Origin: Pelobates cultripes
Lineage: Eukaryota; Chordata; Amphibia; Anura; Pelobatidae
DNA: 64,000 nucleotides
Assembly (NCBI GenBank): GCA_933207985.1
Contig: OW240914.1
Span: 134,337,119 to 134,401,118, forward strand
Direction: 5' to 3'
In this document: positions 14,048 through 25,074 of the stretch, piece after piece
Layout of the letters: each line of letters starts with the position of its first letter
How positions within the stretch are numbered: position 1 is the stretch's first letter
The notes under the pieces: generated by a model
The model's database searches: none
What the model saw: the letters and a program-made list of their open reading frames with translations, nothing else
What the model was told of the DNA's origin: nothing
Made by a program: the position numbers and the translations under genes

Positions 14048-15594
14048 GGCAGAGCCAGCACCCTCTCGGAGCTACATGTTATAGTGCCAATCTTGGTGTA
14101 ACTGTTTATTGTGATTGACACCCACGAATTGCTCTGGTTTGAGATTCTAACATTCCTGCCAGAGATGGGGAAGAAGTCCAAGAAGCACCGGGCAGATGCG
14201 AACTCCGGGTTCCGAGATATAGAGACTTTTATGCAGCAGGCTCCATAGCCTGAAACATCCAAGATAGCGCCTAGAGAGACCTGCTCTTCTGCTTCCTCAC
14301 AAAAAGGATAGCATAACTACTCAAACACCAGCATACTCCCACGTACCCCTAGCCCCAGGGGGCCCCTGGCACAGGAGGACACTGCACCATCCACTAAATT
14401 TAATATTAAGGCTTTGATAACAGACATAAGGGCTATGTTCCAGGAGGACATAGAGATAGTTCAGGAGGAGGTTTCTGCACTCACTAACCATATCGTGGCA
14501 GTAAAGCAAGACCTTTGGGGTGCCAGGGTGGCCCAACAGTTACTGATGCAACGCCTTGTTCTTTACAGAAATAGTGTGTGGAAATTGTTGGCCGCATGGC
14601 AATAATGGAGGACAGAGCCAAAGCCATAAACAAACAGCTAAGGAGGGTCCCTGAGGCCATAACCAATGAGGAACTTCCTAATTATGTCCGCAGACTCACC
14701 AAACTGTACTTCCACCTTAACAAGCTGAACAGTGATAGATCACTGTTTTAATTTTCTTAGGAACATAAATGCTTCTCAAGAAGCATTCAGAGACACCTTC
14801 ATTAAATTTTTGCGGGACTATGGTACAGGATCCCTCATGGCGGGCTGCTAGGTGCTCTCTCTTTGTGTCCTTTGAAGGAAGTCAATTCAATCTCTACTGT
14901 GATTTATCCAGACAGACAATAATATGGAGACAATCATTCCAGTGGGTTACTCAACTGATTAAAGAACAGAAAATTTCCAATAAGTAGGGTGCCTGAAGAC
15001 TCTTGGTGGAAAAAAGCAGCACCATTTACTCACCTCTCAGTTCTTGGGGCTACCAGTGGGGTTAATACCAACAGTGTCTCACCCTACATGGTCTGTGGAT
15101 GAGATAACACCATTTGTGCCAAGGAGTGTTCCTTCAAGTGATCCATCAACCTGAGGGGTCTGGAGGACTCCAGTTTCTTTCTTTCCAATTTTAATTTAAT
15201 CAATATTTTGCTTTAGTATATGTTAGTCTGTCTCTGTAGGCAAACATTTCATATATTGAATACTCTTTAGATCCCTGCATTTCTACTTTAATATACATGC
15301 TATTCAGCTTCAGGTCCACATTAGGCTTATACTTTTGCACATTACTTTAGCAGATTGTCCCCTCCATTTTTCTGACATATACTTGTAGCAAAATGGTCAT
15401 AAAGTTGGAAGCTTTATATTTGTATTATTTTTTGTATTTCTTCTAGTATTTTAAAACACTCAAACCACTCGACCCACTGATTATATCATACTCTGGCATG
15501 CAGTATGTTGTGTTGTTCTACTTTATATGAGATACATATCAATGTTGTGCTATGTTGTTCTTGGATTGAGAATACAGAAAAATGTAAAAAATAA
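14048..15594 (+). mobile_element. L1-like retroelement with ORF1 but no ORF2
   Basis: A 13-bp TSD, aatgtcttgaggg, lies at 14035-14047 and 15595-15607. The 5' end starts in ggcagagcc, like the GGGGCGGAG start of the element at 39062, then a short 5' UTR leads to the ORF1 ATG at 14165. After ORF1 (to about 14987) come some 600 bp of AT-rich non-coding sequence ending in an A-rich tail, aaaaatgtaaaaaataa. No endonuclease or reverse transcriptase remnant was seen in any frame. With both ends present, this is a complete but shortened element of the half-L1 type. Confidence 0.7.
14165..14987 (+). pseudogene. L1 ORF1 (RNA-binding protein) pseudogene
   Basis: The frame from ATG 14165 begins MGKKSKKHRA and has in-frame stops near 14246 and 14309. 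It then runs through a helical, Glu/Gln-rich stretch (14414-14560) that fits the L1 ORF1 coiled coil. A frameshift follows, with an RRVPEAITNEELP-like segment near 14640-14680 typical of the RRM-linker region. A further frame (about 14865-14960) gives a FEGSQF..DLSRQT..W stretch that lines up with the corresponding part of the ORF1 at 39199 (FEGFKL..DLSRATLTW). ORF1 proteins bind element RNA as trimers and form the retrotransposition particle. This copy is dead. Confidence 0.7.
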
Positions 15595-15676
15595 AATGTC
15601 TTGAGGGCCAAAGCTTCCTTGAACTATAAACACTCCAATAAGCTGTAATGATTATGGCAGTTGGAGTGTCTCTTAA

Positions 15677-16566
15677 AAGCATGTAAAGCTTCATAAAACC
15701 TCTTAAATGTCAGATTAAATATTAGAGATATGTTTAGATTGGTGTGTTTTTCCAGTTTCTGCATTTTGCTGCATAAAATATGCAATTTCCTTGCCAGTTT
15801 TCTGCAATTCCTAGTTTATTGAATAAACCCATCTGTTAATGTAATTTCTGTCACCACCACATGTTTAAATATGAGCAGTGCCTGCCTTGTCCCCGTGTCT
15901 AGGTGTGGCTGAACTCTGTGTTTTCATACCATGGGGTTGATGGGGAAATGGAGTGACGTGCCAAGGAAAGGTTCAGTGCATCTAAATCCTTTAGCAGGGG
16001 AGTCTTTAATGTGGCTGTTTCTGCAGGTCACCGTAAAAAGTACTCTGTCCTTTTTGACCAGGAAATAGTTAATAGTGTAGGCTAGATCATAGGATCAGTT
16101 GGGCTGTTTATATTCCTTGGTTGGTTTTCATTAAGTCATAGCATCTCATGGGGTTAAGTGGATAGAACCTAACAAGTCAGGGGGCAGCACACCACCATCT
16201 GAAACTTCTCCATCACTGGTTAATTTTGAGATATTGTATTCATCTCTCACTGTAAAGGAAATGACTGCAGGTCCCTTACATGGGACAAGATAATGCTCTG
16301 TAATTTGACAAACTCTTGGATACATATTGTAACTTGCCCACTCATCTGGGTAATGTTTAGCTGACAGTGCCCTCCCCCTTCCCCAATCCCCCCATGAGGA
16401 TAATGTACAATATTCATCTGTCTATTGAACTGTTATTGTTTCTCTGTGAGTAATAAATCATTTATGTCTGTGTGTAACATCCTGCTCTCTGCACATTGTG
16501 CCTTTATACAGAAATAAATATAGATGCATACAGTATACATCAATATATACACTGCATACATTCACA

Positions 16567-16615
<49 letters not shown>

Positions 16616-17344
16616 GTTGGTTACTTTGACGGATCATGTTTTATAAACCCCATACTGCACACATGACATCATGCCATTCATTAAAAACCATAATGGTAAA
16701 ATGTGACTGAAACTGTGCAGTGCAGAGCTCCTGAAAATGATATTCCTAATGTGTACATGTAATGTCCGCGATAGGCCCAGCTAGAGGATGGGCTACATCG
16801 CTTTGGGATCCTCAGTTTGTGTTAAACAATGCAAAAACTTTTTGAGATAGAATGGCTCCAGGGGCATTCTGGCACCATAAAAACTATAACGGGCAGTAAT
16901 TATGGTGGCGAGAGTGACCCTTTAAAGTCACAAACCCCCCTGTAGTCCTAAATTCTGTGTCTTGTCCTGACGTCCTGCATCTAGGAACACCAAGTCTATG
17001 GGCAGCACAGCACAAGCACATCATTATGCACACAGGCCTATTCTGTGGCGGGCCTGCCCATTATGGGCATTGCCACTGACATGAGACACATCACTTGTGA
17101 CGTCACTTCTCAGGCCCACTAACCCGTCCTGATTTTATACCTCGCAATGTTGGGAGGCATGGACTCAGCAGCTGGAAATAGTTTATGTTCATTTGCATGT
17201 GAAGTTGGGAACTCTGGGTTAGTTGTGAACATATGATTTGGGAAAATTTGATTTATCAAGTTTTCAAGATAAGAGAACCTGTTAATTTTGGCACTGCATT
17301 TTATATATTTATATATAAATAAATTAAATTAATTTTCTCACCCC
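15677..17344. other. Intergenic stretch with an (AT)n microsatellite
   Basis: No gene recognised. Perfect (AT)n occupies about 16568-16610. Near 17139-17160 a short piece, tgttgggaggcatg, resembles the end of the catacctccc MITE family. The rest is unassigned. Confidence 0.5.
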
Positions 17345-17423
17345 TCCTGGGTTATATGTCTATTCCTCATCCTCGGGTCTTCTACCAGAGGCCGGAGAGT
17401 TTGAGGGTTCTGCGCAGAATCTT

Positions 17424-18254
17424 TCCCACCTAACCATCAAAACAAAATCAAATGGCACACTGACCGCAGTCCACTTTTTGGAGTGTTGTTGCTAGACCCC
17501 AATCTATCTTTTGGCCTCCACATAGAAAAGCTTTATCCAAAACTAGGTGCCCTGTACAGAAACAAATCCTGCCTAAACCCTACAGTAAAGGAAAAGATTG
17601 TACAGCAAATGCTGATGCCAATCATTGATTATGGGGATGTAATATATGCATCTGCATCACAATCCCACATTAATAAACTCAATACATTGTGTAACTCCGA
17701 TTTGTGCTACAATGTAATTACATGACCCACCATTGTGACATGCTAAAAGAACTAAACTGTCTGTCGCTGGAATCCAGACGCACCCTTCATCTTTCCAGCC
17801 TTGCGTTTAAGAGCTTTTCTGGGAAGCTCCCATCCTACCTGAACAAAATGCTTTCCCCAGCTGTTCCCACCTCATATAACCTCCAATCCAGTACCAACAC
17901 TTTATTTAGTCTACCTCAATACAAAAAGAAAGCGGCCCGATCCTCCTTCTCCTACTGAGCGCCGCAATTGTGGAACGACCTCCCGCACACTTTCAACTCT
18001 TCCCCAAGCCTAAAGTCATTTAAGAGATCCCTCTCTATATACCTCAAAACAGAATGCACGTGTCATGGTTGATTATATATTTTCTACCTGTTCTATGTTA
18101 AATTTTGTATATATCGTGTATTAATATTGTTTTTTATTTTATTGTACCCTAATGTATCAATGCAATGTTTTGTGGACCCAGGACATACTTGAAAACAAGA
18201 GAAATCTCAATGTATCTTTCCTGGTAAAATATTTTATAAATAAATAAATAAATA
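17424..18254 (+). mobile_element. L2/CR1-type LINE 3' fragment inserted in an older LINE
   Basis: A 6-bp TSD, aatctt, lies at 17418-17423 and 18255-18260. The frame at 17483-17725 reads LGALYRNKSCLNPTVKEKIV and then LMPIIDYGDVIYAS, typical of the region after the RT palm in L2/CR1/Rex-like LINEs. It continues broken to about 18050 (SLAFKSFSGKLPSYLN). The 3' end has gacatacttgaaaac, tttcctggtaaaatatttt and a (TAAA)n tail, the usual microsatellite-like tail of these LINEs. It is 5' truncated and has several stops. Confidence 0.75.
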
Positions 18255-18410
18255 AATCTTAGCTGTTCCTTGAATATTATGGACAGTGATCTCAGATGTC
18301 CCACCTTAAATCTGTTAAACCAACTCCTCCAAATTGGGAATCACTTCCCCGAGGGCTCCTATCACAACTGGGACTACTACTGCCTTCTCTTTCCACATAT
18401 TTTCTAGCTC

Positions 18411-18411
<1 letters not shown>

Positions 18412-18448
<37 letters not shown>

Positions 18449-18793
18449 GTTATTTATGTAGCGCCATCAAATTCCACAGCGCTTTACAATGGGTGGACGA
18501 ACAGACATGTAGTTGTAACCAGACAAGTTGGACACACAGGAACAGAGGGGTTGAAGGCCCTGCTCAATGAGCTTACATGCTAGAGGGAGTGGGGTAAAAT
18601 GACACAAAAAGGTAAGGATAGTATTAGACTAGTGACAGTTGCAGAAGAGGAATCAGTCAGGAGCTATTAATAGTTTAGTTGATACGCTTTTATGAAGAAG
18701 TGGGTTTTTAATGATTTTTTGAAGGAGTGGAGACTGAGTGAGCATCTAACGGAGGAGGGAAGCGAGTTCCACAGGAGTTCCACAGGAGTTCCA
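18412..18793 (-). mobile_element. (AAT)n-tailed dispersed repeat with the cagcgct/ggcgct 3' motif
   Basis: On the minus strand it ends in cattgtaaagcgctgtgg, then gatggcgctacataaataac and an (AAT)n tail (plus 18412-18447). A possible 4-bp TSD, ctct, flanks it, and removing it joins the interrupted LINE frame. Shorter copies of the same 3' end are at 42501, 45753, 48547 and 52848. The near-identical acaggagttcc trimer at 18771-18793 marks its 5' side. Class not proven; the tail suggests a retroposon (SINE, or the tail of a LINE). Confidence 0.65.
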
Positions 18794-19170
18794 CTCTTCT
18801 TTCAGTCCTTGGTATTTTCAATCTTCTCATGTTCTTTCTTCCCAATGTTATAGTCACTGGGTATTGCCAGATCCACCACTACTGCAGTGTTTTGTTTCTT
18901 GTCTACCACCACAATATCTGGTTGGTTGGCTAGCACTTGCTTGTCTGTCTGGATCTGAAAGTCCCACAGGATCTTGGCCCTGTCAGTCTCAATTACCCTT
19001 TGAGGTATCTCCAGCCCATATTCTGGTCCAGCCCATATTCTGTACAGATGTCTCAGTACACAATCCAAGCAACTTGGTTGTGTCTCTCTTTGTATCCTGT
19101 TCCTGCTAACATCTTGCAACTGGCAACTATGTGCTGGATTGTTTCAGAGGCCCCCCCAGGTCTTGACATA

Positions 19171-21309
19171 GAGGATGGAGCATGGGGAAAACATACCCAA
19201 TTATTATATATTAAATTAATAGGTTTTTTTTGTTTTTTATAGTGAGGGAAAACAAATGTGGCATTCATAATATGAACATTTCACCCCACATACATAAAGT
19301 AAGTGAACTGAGAAGAGTCGATGATCTCAAGGTTATCAAGGGATCCAGGTGCACATGGCTGCTGCCCAGTTAGGCTGTTATGGGAACATTCCCATTCAGG
19401 ATGTCAGTTGATACATCATGGAATTGTGGGGATATTTATGGGATAATAATAGTAACAGTTGAGAATTGCCCACTAATTCAATTCTCAGATCCCAAAGAAC
19501 GTTTATCGTGTTAAGTGGAATGTATTTCATATAATAATATCACAATGTATAAAAATAGATTTTTATTTATAATGACAAATTAATAATAATAATATTATAT
19601 GTAACATGCATAACAATAATCAATGAATATCCAGTATAAAATGGTATGCAATACAGAGGAATGGGTATTACGTTTCAATGGCTAAAACAGCATTATCTGT
19701 CAAGACTTATTTATTACCATCTCTAACACAGACTGAAAGTAAAACTTTTCACACAGAGAACAGAATTCCTCAGAGTGCAGCGTAAGGTCGTAAAGTTTAG
19801 CAGACAGTTAGAATAACCCTTTCAATGCTGGCTAGATCTCCTAGGTAGTTAAGATCTATTCTTATGTAATTTTTAAATAAAATAACATTTAAATCAGTTT
19901 AAATTCATTTTCTTGAAAACAATCCAATAAGAGAATCTACATATTATATAAGCAGATTTTTAATTTGTCTAAAAGATATCTATCTTAATTTAGAGCAAAT
20001 CAATACACCTGGATAAAAACAGCGGTATGCTAACACGTGATAATATCACATCAATATATAATTATTCTTAATTCCACCTGCAGAATGGAATGTTTATAAC
20101 TATATATTCTTAGTTAACTAAGATTTCTTAATATGGAAATCTGACCGTGCTTTATCCAGTCATATATAATGCTATTAATACATTTTAATTAATTTAATTT
20201 AATTAAATGAAACCAGTATAATTACCAGTTGAGTAGATATTTCATCCGATTGGTAGTCTCAGGAATTTATTTGGATGTGTCTCTGCATGGAGGTTGGAGT
20301 CCCCAAACTTCCAATTCCTCTCTTTTCTCTCCTTTGCATATCTTGCATCTGCCTCCTCTCTTGTATATCTCTATCTTCCCTTTGTCTTAACTTTTAAAGG
20401 GCCAGACTCTCTGTACGTCATCAGTTGATAACCCAATAGAAGCACTAGAGGTGTGGTTATCTTCCAGATCGCAAATTAGTTATTTGGTCTGTAGAGGGCA
20501 GTCTTGTCCCACTAAACATACCTATCCAGGAAAGAGTTAACTTTTCCTGGTGGCTATTTTGACGTCATTTTGCGTTATCTTTATAGCGCCATAATTTAAA
20601 ATTTCAAAGGGTTTCTTAAATTTTGTCCAGACTTAGCGTCTGCAATTCCTGCCATAATTTCTGATATGACAGATCATGAACTAAGTTTACCCTTTTCCAT
20701 ACAATGGTACCTTATATATATAGACAGTTAAATATTAAATTATTTAATCTTCTCTGTCACAATTGTCTGGGTTTAGATTTGATTATATTCCATTAGCATT
20801 TTAGACAGTCTATCCAACCCCCTTCCTTATCACTTGTTTGTATATACTATGCATTCCTCAGATCTGGGAAAGTGGTTAGCTTACAGATAGAAATATAGTG
20901 TCTCTTTGTCTTTGTTAACTTGGAATAACAAAATGGAGTCTGGTCTGTTCAGAGTGACTCAGAATATACACTTTTAGTTTCTATCATAGCACAAAATGTC
21001 TGCCGATATAAATACTCTGACAGAATATTAAAATGAAATTCCTTATTTTGCCACTAAATTCTTCAGAACCCATTTCTAGAGATTTAGTTTCATGTATTAT
21101 TTTGATGTATCTCCAAACCTCATAATTCTTATCTTTGGAGTCAATGGCCTTTGCGTATTTGAAGATTTCCTTATAAACAAATATATCCCATAAAACATTT
21201 TGGCCTTGATTTAAAAGTCTCTCCAAGTGAATCAATACTGTTACAAAAATATTTCAAATGATGTATCTTTAGAAGTCACCATTATAGTCCATGCGATTTT
21301 TTGTGGATA
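19171..21309. other. AT-rich stretch, nothing firmly recognised
   Basis: A minus-strand open frame at 20984-21235 (83 codons; contains GQNVLWDIFVYKEIF and DKNYEVWRYIK) has a protein-like composition but matches no family I can name. It could be retroelement gag. The region 20380-20900 has blocks such as aacaaaatggagtctg that look like LTR U3 sequence, without a boundary or TSD. Confidence 0.35.
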
Positions 21310-22180
21310 AATAGTTTGGAACAGTATTGGACTGATGGTAAGGTATGTCTTTTTGCTGTTGATACTAAGATATGTAACAGGGTTGATGTTCCAGGAGGGA
21401 TAAGCCAAATGGCAAATGATTAAGGTAAACTAGAAAAATGGTCATGGCAACTGTGGATAAGTGCAAGATAATGCATCTTGGACGTAAAAACCCAAGGGCA
21501 GAGTACAGAATATTTGATAGAGTGCTAACCTAAACATCTGAGGACAGGAATTTAGGTGTGATAATTTCTGATGACTTAAAGTTAGGCAGACAATGTAATA
21601 GAGCAGCAGGAAATGCTAGCAGAAGTGCTCATGCCATTGTACAGAACACTGGTGAGCCCTCACTTGGAGTATTGTACGCAGTACTGGAGACTGTATCGTC
21701 AGAAGGATATTGATACCTTAGAGAGAGTTCAGAGAAGGGCTACTAAACTGGTTCATGGATTGCGGGATAAAACTTACCAGGAAAGGTTAAAGGAACTTAA
21801 CATATATAGCTTGGAGGAAAGATGAGACAGAGGGGATATGATAGAAACATTTAAATACATAAAGGGAATCAACACAGAGGAGACTATATTTAAAAGAAGA
21901 AAAACTACCACAACAAGAGGACATAGTCTTAAATTAGAGAGACAAAGGTTTAAAAATAATATCAGGAAGTATCACTTTACTGAGAGGGTAGTGGATGCAT
22001 GGAATAGCCTTCCAGCTGAAGTGGTAGAGGTTAACACAGTAAAGGAGTTTAAGCATGCGTGGGATAGGCATAAGGCTATCCTAACTATAAGATAAGGCCA
22101 GGGACTAATGAAAGTATTTTTAAAAATTGGGCAAACTAGATGGGCCTAATGGTTCATATCTGCCGTCACATTCTATGAAT
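21310..22180 (+). pseudogene. CR1/L2-superfamily LINE reverse transcriptase, 3' fragment
   Basis: Near 21340 the frame reads VCLFAVDTK where the family has the catalytic F/YADD box, so one catalytic Asp is Val. NVDKCKIMHLGRKNP follows near 21450. The frame at 21613-21825 gives [10 protein letters not shown] and the thumb-region [16 protein letters not shown]. The last frame (21838-22095) gives ERVVDAWNSLP and VNTVKEFKHAWDRHK. It ends in a non-coding tail that includes gggcaaactagatgggcc. Stops and frameshifts make it inactive. A short opposite-strand relative is at 28752-28808. Confidence 0.75.
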
Positions 22181-23479
22181 CATTTAGAAAGCTTACTAAA
22201 TCAAGGCCTTTGTTAGATTTTTTTTAACCAAGCAGACACACATATAATTCACATTTGGATATTAACAAGAAGAATTTGGGGTATAATTTCTAGTTCTATT
22301 TGTATTCCAACAAGCATGCTAAAATTATGCTTTACAGTGTATATACTGACTCACGGATTTTCAGAGTTTTAAGTAAGTGAATAAAGTGATAACCAGTGGA
22401 AAAATTTCTTGCACATAATCTAGGAAATCTAGGGCTTTTATATCCTGGATATTTATACCTCTGTGTATATTTCCAGGATTTGAATGTCCTAGATTGATTA
22501 AGTGCCACATATATACATATTACATGCACACACACAATACAGTTAAGTGCATGTTCTATCTGTACTGACAAGGTCTGAGCTCCCACAGGGGCTGCAATGC
22601 CACGCTAAATACATGTATAAATATTTATGACAATATGTATACACAGGCACACTTACTCCACAGACAGGATTCATCATACAGTGAAGTGTGTAAACATATA
22701 GTTATTATCTTCCCTTAGAGAGAAAAATAACAGCTATAAATAGATATATTTTCACGTTACAGTATACTATTACCAGGCAAAATACCATTTATCCCTGTGT
22801 CTTTCCATCTAACCCCACACTATTATAGAGGCAGTGGACCACGCATTTGAATATTTTCAGGGGTCCTGCTATTTCAGACACATATGTCTGGTGGCTCTAA
22901 GCTTCGGTGGTCCACAGAGAGACCAGATCACTTCTATGTTCACTCGCCCTCATTTAATCCTTAGCATTTTAATGGTTTTTGGTGGTGGATGTGTTTTGTT
23001 TTTTTCTTCAAGAACTGCAGTACAGCTGTGTTTTTTTAGACAACACTTTCTTGCCCACCATGTAAAGGACATCACATCAACATGTGATGTGTCTATAGTT
23101 CAAGCTGCCCTAAACGTGTTTAAGTTTCCATTATTGCCTCTCCACACTTCCTCACACATTATATCACTTCCATCACTCACTAAAATCTGTCTTCATTATA
23201 AAATTAATAGTAGTGAATACATCATACTTAGGAACATAGGCTGCAGTACAGTACAGGTGGGCAAACAATGACAATGATGTAATGTGTCTTTAGCAGGTGG
23301 GCTGCAGCTAACTTCACAACTGGTCATAAAACGAGTTAGGAGTGGCTGCTGAAAAATAACAAATAAAAACTTCATCATTTGATGCTGTTGGTAGTCACAT
23401 CCCCAAAACACAGCATTTGTTATAATAAAATATATGTTGATCTTGCCAACAGGAGGTCAGTTGGTCAAAGCAACTTACT
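22181..23479. other. Intergenic stretch, nothing recognised
   Basis: AT-rich. The open frame at 22834-23271 has no recognisable domain and is read as chance. Confidence 0.45.
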
Positions 23480-23725
23480 TTAAAAAAAATGTTTAAAGGA
23501 TATATGACAGTGGGGCTGCAGAAGTATCCATACAAATGTGAAACGCGTCCAGTTTCTGTAATATCTCTTCTTTCTTCTGTTTTTTCACCGCTTTTGTGAT
23601 GTGTGGCTTTGTCTGGTAATTTTTGGATCCATACGTTAGTGGGTATTATCTGCTTTGTATTCATGCAATTTTCTAAATAAATCATCACTTTCATGGAATT
23701 ACTGCACAAATTAAGAGAGCCATTT
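23480..23725 (+). repeat. Dispersed repeat with gaaacgcgtc motif (possible Penelope-type remnant)
   Basis: gtgaaacgcgtcc lies at 23538-23550, preceded by ctgcaga at 23516-23522, and followed by a T-rich region and a terminal ctaaataaatcatc-type block. gaaacgcgtc after a ctgangaag-like box is the layout of the hammerhead ribozyme reported in Penelope-like elements, but here the core and stem II are poor. Unproven. Confidence 0.3.
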
Positions 23726-23964
23726 AAGTGCGGTCTGTCTTATGATTTAATGTAGCAACTAGAAGTGCAGTAGAACCTCTGTGCTGCAAGAAGCATGAAA
23801 GAAATTCTTCAAACCTTGGCTCGGTGAGGAACAGCAGATGACAACCTAACAAACTTCTACTTCTTTCAGAAAAATTAATGTAAGCTATGCAATAAGAGCA
23901 AAGGATTACAGAGAAAAGAAAAACACACCTGACCTAATGATCTCCTAGTGCAGAGACTTTGATG

Positions 23965-24052
23965 ATTTGCCAGCATTATGGCTGTAAGAGCTTTATGGGC
24001 AATTTGGTCCACAATATCTGAAGTGCCAAAGGTTGCCTACCCCTGTCCTAGT
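23965..24052. mobile_element. MITE end (caggggtaggcaacctt type), fragment
   Basis: The reverse complement reads gacaggggtaggcaacctt, then gcacttcagat and catcatgct-like blocks. The region 54782-54870 carries the same series in the other orientation. Only about 85 bp remain. Confidence 0.5.
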
Positions 24053-24104
24053 GCCTGGGTGTAGAGGTTCTTGGCCCCCATGTTACCTAATTGGGGGCTG
24101 TACA

Positions 24105-25066
24105 CATAGGCGTGCGCACGGGGTGTGCCTGGTGTGCCTGGGCACAGCCTAATCCCCACGGATCGCACTACATGCCTCCCTCCGTAGGCGGCAACACTCA
24201 GATCTCGTGGGAGTGAACTCTAGCCCCACAGGCACTCACCACTGGACAACCAGGGATGGCAGCAGCACGGTCCCCCCTCCCTACAAAAGGTAAGAAGGGA
24301 GGGGAGATATTAACTAAAGCCCCCCCCCCCAACCCCCACACAATACAAACAAACAGCACACACACACACACACACAGCACCCTTACACAGCACACACTAA
24401 CATCACCCTTACACACACTAACAGCACCCACACAGCACACACTAACTGCATCCTTACACACACTAACAGCACCCACATAGCACACACTAACTGCACCCTT
24501 ACACACACTAACAGCACCCTTACACACACAGCATCCTCACACACACAGCACCCTTACACATACACACACAGAACACACACACTAACAGCACTCTCACACT
24601 AACAGCACCCTTACACATACAGCACCCTCACACACAGCACCCTTACACATACACAGCACACACTAACAGCACCTTCCCACACACACACAGCACCCTTACA
24701 CACATAGCACCCTCACACTCAGCACCCTTGCACAAAGCACCCTTTCACATGCACACACACACTAACAGCACCCTCACACACACACAGTGCCCTTACACAC
24801 ACACACACTAACAGCACCCTCACACACACAGCGCCTTCACACACATAGCGCCCTTACACACACACAGCGCCCACACACAGAGCACCCACACACACAGCAC
24901 CCACACACACAGCGCCCACAAACACACAGCACCCACACACACAGAACCTACACACACACAGAACCTACACACAGCACCCTCACATACACACACCCAGAGC
25001 AGTGTGTGTGTGTGTGTTTGTGCTTTAGGGGGCACACCCTTATGCAATAGGCTGTGCACGCCTATG
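24105..25066 (+). mobile_element. hAT-like MITE, family D, copy 1
   Basis: An exact 8-bp TSD, gctgtaca, lies at 24097-24104 and 25067-25074. The ends are cataggcgtgcgcac and inverted gtgcacgcctatg (12 of 13 match). A left flank with gagtgaactctagcccc leads to a poly-C tract, then a tandem array (about 24355-24995), then a short right flank, ggcacacccttatgcaatag. The same element in reverse orientation is at 53091-54275. No transposase. Confidence 0.85.
24355..24995. repeat. Minisatellite inside family D copy 1
   Basis: Units of about 17 bp of the form agcacccttacacacac and agcaccctcacacacac, with variants ending in actaac. Same unit as the array of copy 2, read on the other strand. Confidence 0.85.
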
Positions 25067-25074
25067 GCTGTACA

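Larger units (their letters stand above)
13545..15672. mobile_element. T2-like MITE split by an L1-type insertion
   Basis: TTAA flanks it at 13541-13544 and 15673-15676. The ends atgaacactccaaac and inverted gttggagtgtctc share the acactccaa core. The MITE itself is 13545-14047 plus 15608-15672, about 570 bp. The middle is the L1-like element at 14048-15594 with its own TSD, so the MITE is the older insertion. Confidence 0.6.
17345..19170 (-). pseudogene. LINE ORF2 C-terminus (CCHC + PD-(D/E)XK-like endonuclease), broken by two insertions
   Basis: Read on the minus strand in three pieces: 19170-18798, 18407-18261 and 17417-17345. The first gives an H..C zinc-knuckle remnant (QHIVASCKML), then ETDRAKILWDFQIQTDK and QPDIVVVDK..TAVVVDLAIP, the spacing of a PD-(D/E)XK fold. 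The second gives VVPVVIGALGEVIPNL. The third ends in LRRTLKLSGLW and a stop. The order and C-terminal end fit LINEs whose endonuclease lies downstream of the RT (R2/R4/Hero type). The clade is uncertain, and the endonuclease call rests on motif shape. A one-base loss near 18812 shifts the frame. Piece two is separated from piece one by the repeat at 18412 and from piece three by the LINE at 17424. Confidence 0.6.
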
